This document shows positions 25,281 to 33,586 of a DNA stretch of 64,000 nt, piece after piece. The translations under genes were made by a program, and so were the position numbers. Each line of letters opens with the position of its first letter. Positions within the stretch are counted from its first letter, which is position 1. Below the pieces are notes generated by a model. The model did not search any database. It was not told the DNA's origin and worked only from the letters and a program-made list of their open reading frames with translations. Source of the stretch: Desulfosporosinus meridiei DSM 13257 (GTDB lineage Bacteria; Bacillota; Desulfitobacteriia; Desulfitobacteriales; Desulfitobacteriaceae); assembly GCF_000231385.2 (NCBI RefSeq), contig NC_018515.1, positions 328,501 to 392,500 on the forward strand. Direction: 5' to 3'.

Positions 25281-26918
25281 TTGACAGAAGATCAAATCAA
25301 AAAAATGTCCAGAGGGCAATTGTATAATGAAATATGGGAGATCTCAGTAGCCGGTGTAGCTAAGAAATATAACGTGCATTACGTCGAATTGCTTAAATTA
25401 TGTAACGAAGCAGATATTCCATACCCGCCGTCCGGATACTGGACACAACTCAAATTTGGTAAAGCCGTAACAAAAACACCGTTGCCAGAGTCCAGAGTAA
25501 TTGAAGTTTCGCTGCCAGCTAACTCTACTCCCAAACGCAAAACTGCTGCTGCATCTATTGCTGTTACTGAAGTGAATAAAGCCAAAGTCGAGGAAAACCC
25601 GGATTCAAATGAAGCCGTGGAGTATAATGAAACAACTGAAAAGCAGCATAAAGCTGAAGAGGTGGCTACTCCTCCAGATAATCGGACTACTTATCGGACG
25701 GTGGATAAAAAGCAAAACATTTATAACCGGGAAAAACTTTATGAAGAGGTGTGGGCAAAACCGGTTGTTGATGTTGCTGCTCAATATGCCGTGTCAGACG
25801 TGGCTATACATAAAATCTGTAAAACACTTAATATACCTGTTCCACCCCGGGGTTACTGGTCAAAGATTCGCGCAGGGGCAAAACCCAAAAAGACCCCGCT
25901 CCCAAAAACAAAAGGAGTTACTGAGATAATAGGGGCAAGGACTTTTGAAGGCGTAAAGGTCAGTAATGCAACTGGGCAACCGCTTGTATTTTTAGCTGAA
26001 GGCGAGAAACAACAAGTACATCTTGCTGCACGACAAGTTAAGGTATCGCCTGAAAATGCACAATTACATAAAAAGATAGTTGCCTATAGGTCTGTGGTCA
26101 AAGAATGGAATAAAAAAAACATGAGGCCTGAGGGTACACAAAAAGGCTTCAGTAACTATAGCTATTCCAATCGTCCACCATTTCTAGCCGGTGTTATCTC
26201 AGATGAAACCCTTTCAAGGGTTTATCGGATACTTGATGCGATATATCGTCAAGTTGAAAGTTTAGGCGGTTCAGTCAATAATGATCTTTCCCTTCAGGTT
26301 AGAAGTGAACAAGTCTATCTTGAAGTGTTTGAGGCGCAAGATGAAGTCAAGCATCAAATCACACGGCAAGAAGCAAAGGAAATACTTATCTATGAAGATG
26401 CAGAGCGCCATCACACATGGGCTAGTAAACCCAATATTCGTAAGTATGACTATGTTTTCAATGGAAAACTTAGAATCTGTATTCGTAAGGGCAGATATTT
26501 TAGAGATACAGATACGGTTAATATTGAAACCAGGCTCGGCGATATACTAATCGAACTCTATGAAGAATCTGAAGTGGTTCGCCTTGACCGAGAAGCACGT
26601 GAGGAAGCCAAACGTAAACAAGAGGAAGAGGAAAGGCTGCGCCAAGAACGCCGCAAACGCTTCAATGAAGAAGTTGACCGGACAATTGCGTTGACCAATA
26701 TGGCACAGGATTATGACACTGCCTGTAAAATCAGAGCCATTATCTCTGCTTTAGAGTCAGCAGAAAATATTGATGAGGAAACTTCTTCATGGATAGATTG
26801 GGCTAAGAAGAAAGCTGAATGGTTTGACCCTACAATATCCAGAACTGATGAATTTCTTGGGGATCGTAATCATGAAGAATGTGAAGAACGGAAAACTCGT
26901 AAAAAAACTTATTGGTGA
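25281..26918 (+). CDS. Hypothetical protein with two copies of a helical GYW/TPLP module
   Basis: 545 aa. Two copies of one module, at about residues 9-75 and 150-215: L-Y-x-E-(I/V)-W, then VA-K/Q-Y-x-V, a helix of K-x-C, (I/V)P-x-PP-x-GYW, a basic stretch, and TPLP. Similar modules occur in uncharacterised proteins of many bacteria and look like a small helix-turn-helix fold, so DNA or RNA binding is possible. Residues 370-420 are beta-rich, and 445-480 is a charged coiled coil (EEAKRKQEEEERLRQERRK). TTG 25281 follows AAAGGAGG by 9 nt. It is the first intact cargo gene of the island, with no obvious partner. Confidence 0.6.
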   Translation: MTEDQIKKMSRGQLYNEIWEISVAGVAKKYNVHYVELLKLCNEADIPYPPSGYWTQLKFGKAVTKTPLPESRVIEVSLPANSTPKRKTAAASIAVTEVNKAKVEENPDSNEAVEYNETTEKQHKAEEVATPPDNRTTYRTVDKKQNIYNREKLYEEVWAKPVVDVAAQYAVSDVAIHKICKTLNIPVPPRGYWSKIRAGAKPKKTPLPKTKGVTEIIGARTFEGVKVSNATGQPLVFLAEGEKQQVHLAARQVKVSPENAQLHKKIVAYRSVVKEWNKKNMRPEGTQKGFSNYSYSNRPPFLAGVISDETLSRVYRILDAIYRQVESLGGSVNNDLSLQVRSEQVYLEVFEAQDEVKHQITRQEAKEILIYEDAERHHTWASKPNIRKYDYVFNGKLRICIRKGRYFRDTDTVNIETRLGDILIELYEESEVVRLDREAREEAKRKQEEEERLRQERRKRFNEEVDRTIALTNMAQDYDTACKIRAIISALESAENIDEETSSWIDWAKKKAEWFDPTISRTDEFLGDRNHEECEERKTRKKTYW

Positions 26919-26969
26919 TTAAGAAATCGTATACGATGGCCTGGCGAGGGGATTTTCTCAATGGGACAA

Positions 26970-27740
26970 GGGTTGGGGTTAGATGTTAAGGCGGAGACGG
27001 TGGATACATAGGTGCTGACCTTGCAGGCTGGATATCACACTATAGCAAGACGCTTAACGGAAGACGGAGTTCTCACTCAACGCGGTAACAAGGTTTCAGA
27101 AGATCTTTAACGCCGATCTTTTAACCAAGAAGAGGGTCAAAAACAAGGGAGAACTGCCGCAGTATTTATTATGAGGACACCCATACAGCGATTATTGATA
27201 AGGATACCTGGCAGTGTGTGCAGCTTGAATTTGAGCGACAGGAGCAGTATAAGAAGGCTCTTCTATGAGCAAGTACCATTATAATCAGAGCGAAAGGTAT
27301 GGTTTTGTTGGAAAAATAATCTGTAAGCATTGTAGTCGTACATATGTCATGCGAGAGTCAGCACGTACCCAGGACTTGGGTGGCAATATTGGCCTGCTCA
27401 GGATTTAGATCAGGACGATATAAACCGCTGGGACCGGATGACTGCCAATGCGAGGTCAAGATCGATGGGGATTTACCGGAACGGGCCTTTGTTAACGCTT
27501 GGAACGAGTTGATAGAAAGCCGGATAACCTATGAAGAAGAATGGAAACAATGCATGGATGGAAGCGATTTATTGCTTAGATATTGGGCAAAAGAACTAAG
27601 ACGTTTGGTTGAGGACAGAGGTCTGATTGAAGGGTTCTCGTATGAACTGATGCTTAAAACGTAGACCATATAGTTTAGTAGGAAACGATGGACCGGTAGA
27701 AGTGATTTTCCTTGCTGGTGTAAGAGTTGAGGTTAGATTT
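26970..27740 (+). pseudogene. Large serine recombinase relic (frameshifted)
   Basis: Pieces in shifting frames give TIARRLTEDGVLTQRG (27047 on), then YEDTHTAIIDKDTWQCVQLE (about 27168-27230), FVGKIICKHCSRTYV (zinc-ribbon start, about 27302), and DLPERAFVNAWNELIES (about 27470). These are the recombinase and zinc-beta-ribbon domains of large serine recombinases. The resolvase catalytic domain is absent. GTTAGATG-TTAAGGCGGAGACGG at 26978 is echoed at 27732 (about 19 of 23 bases), so C-terminal ends of two such genes may lie here. The stretch 27740-28016 has no gene I can support. Confidence 0.65.
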
Positions 27741-28016
27741 TAAGGCGAAGACGACGGGCATCTACCTTTAATACACTAAGGCAGCGAAGCGATTAGAAGT
27801 AGGAGCCGATAAGTGAAGTTCAATCCTTAGAAAAGTATTTGATCTAGTACTAGTTTTTATACTGCCATATAACCTAGGGTTTGACTGCTTAAAAGTTTAC
27901 ATATTAAAAAAAGGAAAATTTTTATGTTTATTGCAGGAATTACTTCTTATTTACAGAATTTATTTAATATCCCCCCAAATATGTAATCAACAAGCCTGAA
28001 CAAGGGGCGAGAATTT

Positions 28017-28580
28017 ATGAAATCTGAGATATTGGTTCTTTTAAGCGGCGGTCTTGACTCAACAGCTTGTGTTGCATACTACTTGAACTTGGGCTTTAAA
28101 GTTAAGGCTCTTTTTGTTGATTATAACCAAAATGCAGTTGACCAAGAAAAGAAATCAGCTTATGCCATTAGCAATTATTACTGTGTTGACTTCCAAGTCT
28201 TGAAATGTTCTGGGTTGCGTCAGTGGGGAACGGGAGTAATTCCTGGAAGAAATGCATTTTTATTAAGTATTGCCTTGCTTTCATCAAACCTAAGTCAGGG
28301 ATTGATTGCTATTGGAATCCATTCTGGTACTAGTTACTATGACTGTTCACCTAATTTCTTATTGGAAATGAACAATTTGTTTGATTGCTATACAGATGGG
28401 AAAATTTCTATTAGTGCGCCATTTTTAAATTATAATAAAGATTTTATCTGGCAATATTGTTTGGATCATGCTGTGCCGATTGAACTAACTTACAGTTGCG
28501 AAAAAGGTTTTTTAGAACCATGTGGTAGTTGTTTATCATGTAGAGATAGGGAGGTTCTCCGTGCTTGCAAGAAGAAATAA
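28017..28580 (+). CDS. cap9: QueC-like 7-cyano-7-deazaguanine synthase of type IV CBASS
   Basis: 187 aa. SGGLDS at 10-15 is the ATP-pyrophosphatase PP-loop of QueC, and four cysteines (161, 169, 172, 175; CEKGFLEPCGSCLSC) form the QueC zinc site. QueC normally makes preQ0. This copy is shorter than housekeeping QueC (about 220 aa) and has no queD/E/F near it. It heads an operon with a TGT-like protein, a CD-NTase, a 2TM effector and an OGG-like glycosylase, the set described for type IV CBASS. I recall recent work proposing that the QueC-like enzyme attaches a deazaguanine to the CD-NTase N-terminus; I cannot verify this here. Confidence 0.82.
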   Translation: MKSEILVLLSGGLDSTACVAYYLNLGFKVKALFVDYNQNAVDQEKKSAYAISNYYCVDFQVLKCSGLRQWGTGVIPGRNAFLLSIALLSSNLSQGLIAIGIHSGTSYYDCSPNFLLEMNNLFDCYTDGKISISAPFLNYNKDFIWQYCLDHAVPIELTYSCEKGFLEPCGSCLSCRDREVLRACKKK

Positions 28581-29559
28581 ATTGGTTCACCCTAGTGGAG
28601 TTATTTTAGAAACACCAATGCTTATACCATCTTTTTCGAGTAAGGGTTTTAGGTTTAATAAGCAGGATAAGTCCGAGGCATCAATAATCTTCAGAGTGGC
28701 AGAGGAGTACTTAACCCAATGCTTATTAATAAGTGCCTATGATGGTCATTATGGTTATGTCCCTAGTGATGATTTCCCAACTGAAGTTGTTTTTGTCGAT
28801 AGTGGAGGATACGAAACATCTGACGAGCATGATTTATCCGAAGTTATGCGTTACGTTGGCCCGATTAAAGAATGGACTGAAGATTTGCATAAACAATTCC
28901 TGAATAACTGGCCTAGCCATGTGCCTGGAGTTTTTATTAGCTTCGACCATGGTAGTATTCATAGAACGATTCCTGAGCAAATCGAGCAGGGACGTGATCT
29001 TTTTTCAAAGTATACGAATCAAATGAGCGATTTTCTTCTAAAGCCAGAAAATGAAGAAAGATATATTTCTTTACAAAAGATCTTGGATAATATATTGCTT
29101 CTAAAAGACTTTGATATTATTGGTTTTACAGAAAAGGAGTTAGGGAAATCTTTATTAGAGAGAATGCAAAATATTGCAATAATAAGAATGGCATTAGATA
29201 AAGCGGGCATAAATTCTCCGTTACATATATTTGGAAGTCTTGACCCAATAACATCTTCCTTATATTTTCTGTCTGGGGCGGAAATTTTTGATGGGCTTAC
29301 ATGGTTAAAATATTCTTATTATACCGGTAAAACAATTTACAAACAAAACTATGGTGCTTTAGAACCTACCTTATTAAATATGAGAGAAGAAACATTAGAC
29401 GCTACCATTTGGGCAAGGAATATTTATCATCTAGAAAGTCTCCAAATACAAATGAAAAATTTCCTACTGGAACATGACTTTAGAATGTTTCAGGAAAACT
29501 CCGAGTTATTAAGAAACTCATATGATACACTGTGCGGAAAACTAGGAGGGAGATTTTAA
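28561..29559 (+). CDS. TGT-like (tRNA-guanine transglycosylase family) protein of type IV CBASS
   Basis: 332 aa, TIM-barrel-like. VVFVDSGGYET corresponds to the TGT segment with the active-site aspartate (DSGGF/Y), and ISFDHGS may hold the second acidic residue. The zinc-binding cysteine motif of bacterial Tgt is not seen, so it is closer to DpdA/Cap10-type paralogues than to queuosine Tgt. GTG 28561 lies 6 nt after AGGGAGG and inside the 3' end of the QueC-like gene (20-bp overlap), which indicates translational coupling. It probably acts on a base or base adduct linked to the QueC-like product; the target is inference. Confidence 0.75.
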   Translation: MLARRNKLVHPSGVILETPMLIPSFSSKGFRFNKQDKSEASIIFRVAEEYLTQCLLISAYDGHYGYVPSDDFPTEVVFVDSGGYETSDEHDLSEVMRYVGPIKEWTEDLHKQFLNNWPSHVPGVFISFDHGSIHRTIPEQIEQGRDLFSKYTNQMSDFLLKPENEERYISLQKILDNILLLKDFDIIGFTEKELGKSLLERMQNIAIIRMALDKAGINSPLHIFGSLDPITSSLYFLSGAEIFDGLTWLKYSYYTGKTIYKQNYGALEPTLLNMREETLDATIWARNIYHLESLQIQMKNFLLEHDFRMFQENSELLRNSYDTLCGKLGGRF

Positions 29560-30488
29560 TGGGTGGATCAGGTGGAGGATATTTTCACATTTCTAATCCG
29601 AATGACTTTACTAAGAAACTAAGAGAAGAAGAAGAAAAAACTACAAATAGTCATTTTGAAACTGAAGTTTCAGGTTTAATAGATGAACTATTAGCACAAT
29701 ATAATAACCGTGATACTGAACTCATTACAAGGCATATTGAGAGAATAAAATTGGCACTAGAAAAAGACATTGAAGGTGTCTTAGATCTGCTTTTCGGTGG
29801 TTCGGTCTCAAAACATACATACGTAGATGGCTTAAGTGACATAGATGCACTAGTGATATTAAATAAGTCGGATTTAAATGGAAAATCACCAGAGGATGTA
29901 AAGAATTATTTTTATACTAGACTGAAAGAAAGTTTGCCCAATACTGAGATTCATAGAGGAAAATTAGCAATAACAATAAAATACTCCGATTCAGAAATAC
30001 AAATTCTCCCAGCCGTAAGGACTGAAAGTGGAATAAAGATAGCTGACCAAAATAGTGGAAAATGGGCGAGTATTAATCCGGAAAAGTTTACTACTTGTTT
30101 AACAGAAGTTAATAAAAATGTTTCTATGAAACTTATACCTACTATTAAAATGGTTAAATCCATAATTTCAAATTTGCCAGAAAATAGGCAGCTAACGGGG
30201 TACCATGTTGAATCGCTAGCTGTGGAAATATTTAAAAGTTATGATGGAAAAAAGACAACTAAGTCAATGCTAAAACATTTCTTTTCTGAAGCAACAGATA
30301 AAGTTATGTCACCAATTAAGGATAAGACTGGTCAATCTAGACATGTAGACGATTACCTTGGGTCAGGTGGTAGCTTAGAAAGGAAGATAGCTTCTGACGC
30401 ACTAAATCGTATTGCTAGAAAATTAAAAAATGCAGATGGATCACAATCGCTTGATAAATGGAAGGAAATATTGGGGGAAAACAATTGA
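29559..30488 (+). CDS. cdnX: CD-NTase (cyclic-oligonucleotide synthase) of type IV CBASS
   Basis: About 309 aa. The nucleotidyltransferase core has LLFGGSVSKHTYVDGLSDID: the GG-S motif at 80-82 and metal-binding D94 and D96, with a later acidic strand (SEIQILPA). A helical C-terminal domain follows. On infection it should make a cyclic oligonucleotide that activates the SLATT membrane effector. The N-terminus MGGSGGGYFH is strikingly Gly-rich and exposed. It would suit N-terminal modification by the QueC-like partner. ATG 29559 shares a base with the previous stop (TAATG) and follows AGGAGGG. The gene clade is not determined, so the symbol is generic. Confidence 0.82.
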   Translation: MGGSGGGYFHISNPNDFTKKLREEEEKTTNSHFETEVSGLIDELLAQYNNRDTELITRHIERIKLALEKDIEGVLDLLFGGSVSKHTYVDGLSDIDALVILNKSDLNGKSPEDVKNYFYTRLKESLPNTEIHRGKLAITIKYSDSEIQILPAVRTESGIKIADQNSGKWASINPEKFTTCLTEVNKNVSMKLIPTIKMVKSIISNLPENRQLTGYHVESLAVEIFKSYDGKKTTKSMLKHFFSEATDKVMSPIKDKTGQSRHVDDYLGSGGSLERKIASDALNRIARKLKNADGSQSLDKWKEILGENN

Positions 30489-31093
30489 AAAGTGAAAACC
30501 CGAGTCAAAAGTTATCTAAAGTTATTGATATGATGCTTACGGCGCATTCAAGTCTAAGAGACAAATACAATTCATATTCTTTGTTAATGGACTTGTTATT
30601 ATTTGGGATTTCAATAATTTTAAATGCAACTGTGTTTTTAGATCCTAAAATACTTAAACTAATTGGTTTGAATGAAGATAAAACCAGAATTATTTTGGGG
30701 TTAATTTCGATATTAGTCTTTATAGCAACATTTATTTCTTTACGCGTTGATTGGAAACAAAAAGGCGAACAATATAGGCAAACTGCTGAAACACTTTCAA
30801 GGCTGAAATCACTTTTAAATGAAAATATGGAAGTAAACCAAGATGGAAATAACTCTATGACAATAATAATGCATCAGGTTAAGGAAGAGTTAGATAAACT
30901 TCCTGTTAAAATTCCTGAGAAAAAATTTATACAATTAAAGGCGCGACATAAAAGAAAAATTGCATTAAGTAAGATGATAGATTCTAATCCAGGTGCCTCA
31001 ATTCTTCTTTTGAAATTGAAGTTGTTCTGGCTATCTAATAAAAATATATTTAAAGGACAGAACCACTCGGAAAGTAGGAGTGAGAATGTTTAA
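30485..31093 (+). CDS. SLATT-domain two-TM effector
   Basis: 202 aa. Two hydrophobic helices (LLMDLLLFGISIILNATVF and IILGLISILVFIATFISL) are separated by a short loop, then there is a cytoplasmic helical region. SLATT proteins are predicted pore-forming effectors paired with SMODS-type CD-NTases. When its nucleotide signal accumulates, it would damage the membrane and abort infection. The TTG start overlaps the CD-NTase stop (TTGA) after a GGGGG ribosome site, so it is tightly coupled. The SLATT assignment rests on topology and context more than on sequence motifs. Confidence 0.72.
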   Translation: MKSENPSQKLSKVIDMMLTAHSSLRDKYNSYSLLMDLLLFGISIILNATVFLDPKILKLIGLNEDKTRIILGLISILVFIATFISLRVDWKQKGEQYRQTAETLSRLKSLLNENMEVNQDGNNSMTIIMHQVKEELDKLPVKIPEKKFIQLKARHKRKIALSKMIDSNPGASILLLKLKLFWLSNKNIFKGQNHSESRSENV

Positions 31094-31742
31094 TCAAACA
31101 ATATCTAGGCAACTAGGTATTACTTATATGGATGTTAAACAAATTGTGATAGATTGTGGTTTCGCAAACGAGATAGATTGGCAAGAGGATATTAAGTTTG
31201 AGAATATTAACGAATCAAGATTTATAGAGGAAGTAGCTTGGGTTATACTTTCTTCCGGAATGAAAGAGTCGATAATAAGGAGAGTATTCCCTGAAATATG
31301 TCGTTTATTTTATAACTGGAAATCAAGTAAAATAGTTATACGAAATAAAGAATTGTGTTTAGTCAATGCACTTAAATATTTTAATAATCCTGGTAAAATA
31401 AAAGCCATTATCAGTATTATCGAAGTACTAGATAATATCGGGTTTACTAATGTTAAACAGAAGATTCAAGAACAAGGAATAAATTATTTAAGAACATTTC
31501 CCTATATTGGTCCAGTAACATCCTATCATTTGGCTAAAAATATTGGCTTGGAAGTTGCAAAGCCCGATAGACATTTAAAAAGAATTGCAGATAAAGCAGG
31601 CTTTGAAAGCGTTGATAATCTTTGTACGGTGATTTCAAACGTAACTGGGGACAAAGTATCTGTAATTGACATTGTATTATGGCGTTTTGCAACCATAAAA
31701 ACTAATTATCTAGATTATTTTGATTCTTGGATAACGACCTAA
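31086..31742 (+). CDS. OGG-like HhH-GPD DNA glycosylase of type IV CBASS
   Basis: 218 aa. FPYIGPVTSYHLAKNIGL is a helix-hairpin-helix, followed by KPDRHLKRIADKAGF, where the aspartate sits at the catalytic position of HhH-GPD glycosylases (compare VDTHVxR). The upstream half is helical. OGG-like enzymes have been listed among the ancillary genes of type IV CBASS with QueC and TGT. The role might be base removal or recognition of modified guanine. The start at 31086 follows AGGAG by 5 nt and overlaps the SLATT stop. Last gene of the operon; a hairpin terminator lies 160 nt downstream. Confidence 0.7.
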   Translation: MFNQTISRQLGITYMDVKQIVIDCGFANEIDWQEDIKFENINESRFIEEVAWVILSSGMKESIIRRVFPEICRLFYNWKSSKIVIRNKELCLVNALKYFNNPGKIKAIISIIEVLDNIGFTNVKQKIQEQGINYLRTFPYIGPVTSYHLAKNIGLEVAKPDRHLKRIADKAGFESVDNLCTVISNVTGDKVSVIDIVLWRFATIKTNYLDYFDSWITT

Positions 31743-31793
31743 TCGTAGAAAGATTAAAGCCTTTAAAAGATAGTTCTTTCCGCATATGAATAA

Positions 31794-32055
31794 ATGCACC
31801 CCCTTTGGAAAAAGAGTAGGTGCATCGTTAATTTGTATCAAAGATTTGAGTCATTAGACAAAATAAGCACTCAATATTTGATACAATTAATGATCATACG
31901 AAGTCCAGCATTGCTGGGCTTTTCGGTTTTTTGAGGCAAACTGAGCATCGTTTAAGACGGCGCTTTTTATGTTTTCTGCACCTATTCGTTGAAAGATGCA
32001 CCCTACTCTGGAACGATTCCTACCTATCGTTAAAAAGTATAGGAATCGTTAAAAG
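31794..32055. repeat. Cluster of nested inverted repeats (MITE-like) between CBASS and BREX
   Basis: GAGTAGGTGCATC at 31814 returns inverted as GATGCACCCTACTC at 31995. Inside are an imperfect stem near 31825-31895 (ATCGTTAATTTGTATCAAA with TTTGATACAATTAATGAT) and the terminator at 31902. Just outside, AACGATTCCTA (32012) pairs with TAGGAATCGTT (32039). The layout suggests a miniature inverted-repeat element or eroded IS. Sequence 32056-32400 holds no supported gene apart from the brxA leader. Confidence 0.45.
31902..31933 (+). terminator. Intrinsic terminator of the CBASS operon
   Basis: AGTCCAGC (31902-31909) pairs with GCTGGGCT (31913-31920), with one G-T pair and a 3-nt loop, followed by TTTCGGTTTTTT. 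Confidence 0.65.
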
Positions 32056-32400
32056 GTTTGAGGAAAACATTGGCCGAGGGGTAATGTAATCCGAGAACAG
32101 AACAATTAAGGATTTGGCAGAACTTTGCCTTACTGGTATTGGAGGAGATTGAAGAAACTCGTTGAATTCTTGAAGTGTGCTCTTAAATGGGTTATATCCT
32201 CGCTAAGTTAAAAGTCTAGCTGGATTGGTGCGTGAGGATGAGAATAATTGTCAATAATACAGTGGATGGATAAGTGTTGCAACTCTTTAAGGTTTTTTGT
32301 GGATTTAGTTAAATATTACGAGGTAAGTAGAAATTAGCAGATTAAATCTACAAAGCATCTTTTTGTCTACAATAAAGTGTATAATAATGGAGGATATAGA

Positions 32401-32994
32401 GTGGAATATAGTGCCGGAATGGTGAAATGCTCATTTTGGTTTCCGGAGTTTCGTAAAGTAATTCAGCATTTAAATGCTGGCAAAAAGTTAACTGAAATCA
32501 AAGAGAAGAACAAGAATGAGAATATCTTTGCAGCTCCTACACAAGCAAGGGCATCCCAAATATTTAATGCCGTAGCCAGACGTGCAAAGAGTCTAGATCA
32601 GTCGTTTTATCTTCTATTTGAGCAAAGTGATGTAACCATGCAAAAGATCATTACCCTTATAGCTATCATGGCGACAGATCGTCTGTTCTTTGATTTCATC
32701 TACGAAGTGTATCGTGAGAAATTGATCCTTGGCAGCGATGAACTGACAGATCGGGATCTTCGCATTTTCTTTAAGGACAAGCAATTGCAAAGTAAAAAAG
32801 TTGCCAAATGGAGGGACTATACCCTGAAGCGTCTCGGAACCTGCTATAAGACATTGCTCATGGAAGCGGGTATAACGGATCGTTCGACTGGCAACCGGAA
32901 ACTATTGAAGCCGATTTTGGACAAATCTTTGGAAGATTGCCTGCGAGCTAACGGCATGGAGATCATGATCCATGCCCTAACGGGAGTGAGATAA
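32401..32994 (+). CDS. brxA: BREX protein BrxA (DUF1819)
   Basis: 197 aa, helical. It matches BrxA in length and in conserved features: an N-terminal SxGMVKxSFWFPEFRK, the region ATDRLFFDFIYEVYREK, and a C-terminal TGNRKLLKPIL. BrxA is a small DNA-binding protein (winged-helix fold) needed for full type 1 BREX activity. GTG 32401 lies 7 nt after GGAGG; the GTG at 32377 is before that ribosome site and is rejected. First gene of the BREX operon. Confidence 0.88.
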   Translation: MEYSAGMVKCSFWFPEFRKVIQHLNAGKKLTEIKEKNKNENIFAAPTQARASQIFNAVARRAKSLDQSFYLLFEQSDVTMQKIITLIAIMATDRLFFDFIYEVYREKLILGSDELTDRDLRIFFKDKQLQSKKVAKWRDYTLKRLGTCYKTLLMEAGITDRSTGNRKLLKPILDKSLEDCLRANGMEIMIHALTGVR

Positions 32995-32995
32995 A

Positions 32996-33574
32996 ATGGC
33001 CAGTTTGGAAGAACGCTTGGATCAAGCAGAACGAATGATCAAAATGCCCAGCTTCCGCCAGAATAAAGGCCTGGGTAATGAAGTGGGCTATTACGTTTTT
33101 GATTATCCTGCTGAAAAGGAAATGGTCGTCAGAGAACGCATTGAATACATAAAGGCCAAAAACTCTAAAGGCACAGATGGGTTTGAACTCGTTGTCTTCG
33201 ACCTTTATGATATCGTAATCGATATGTTGGAGCAGGAAGGCTTTATGGAACAGTGCTACAAGTTTGAAAAGAAAAAGGGCCTGGAACGAATCGTTAAAGC
33301 GGTCGGTAATCTTTTGCAGATTAATGATGATGCCAGCATGATTGTTCAATACATTCAGAAACGAACACCCCAGGAAGCCGTTGTTTTTCTGACGGGGATT
33401 GGCAAGTGCTATCCGCTACTTCGGTCACACAAGGTTCTCAACAATCTTCATCAAGCGATTGACTATGTACCGGTCGTAATGTTCTATCCAGGCAAATACG
33501 ATGGGCAGACCTTGATTCTGTTTAATGAGATTAAAGACGATAACTATTACCGAGCCTTCAGGCTTGTGGAGTAA
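32996..33574 (+). CDS. brxB: BREX protein BrxB (DUF1788)
   Basis: 192 aa. It shows typical BrxB features: LEERLDQAERMI at the start, VFDYPAEKEMVVRERI, VFDLYDIVIDML, and the C-terminal VVMFYPGKYDGQTLILF. BrxB is required for defence and methylation in type 1 BREX, with unclear biochemistry. The start codon is one base after the brxA stop. Confidence 0.9.
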   Translation: MASLEERLDQAERMIKMPSFRQNKGLGNEVGYYVFDYPAEKEMVVRERIEYIKAKNSKGTDGFELVVFDLYDIVIDMLEQEGFMEQCYKFEKKKGLERIVKAVGNLLQINDDASMIVQYIQKRTPQEAVVFLTGIGKCYPLLRSHKVLNNLHQAIDYVPVVMFYPGKYDGQTLILFNEIKDDNYYRAFRLVE

Positions 33575-33586
33575 GGAGCGGAAGCG

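Noticed and set aside
28017-28580. Housekeeping queC for queuosine synthesis
   Set aside because: No queD, queE or queF nearby, the protein is short, and the overlapping partners are a CD-NTase and a SLATT effector, so a CBASS role is preferred.
32963-33349. 128-codon open frame on the minus strand opposite brxB
   Set aside because: It is an antisense shadow of brxB; many long shadow frames occur opposite the BREX genes because of their codon bias (for example 35.0-35.4 kb and 45.9-46.5 kb).
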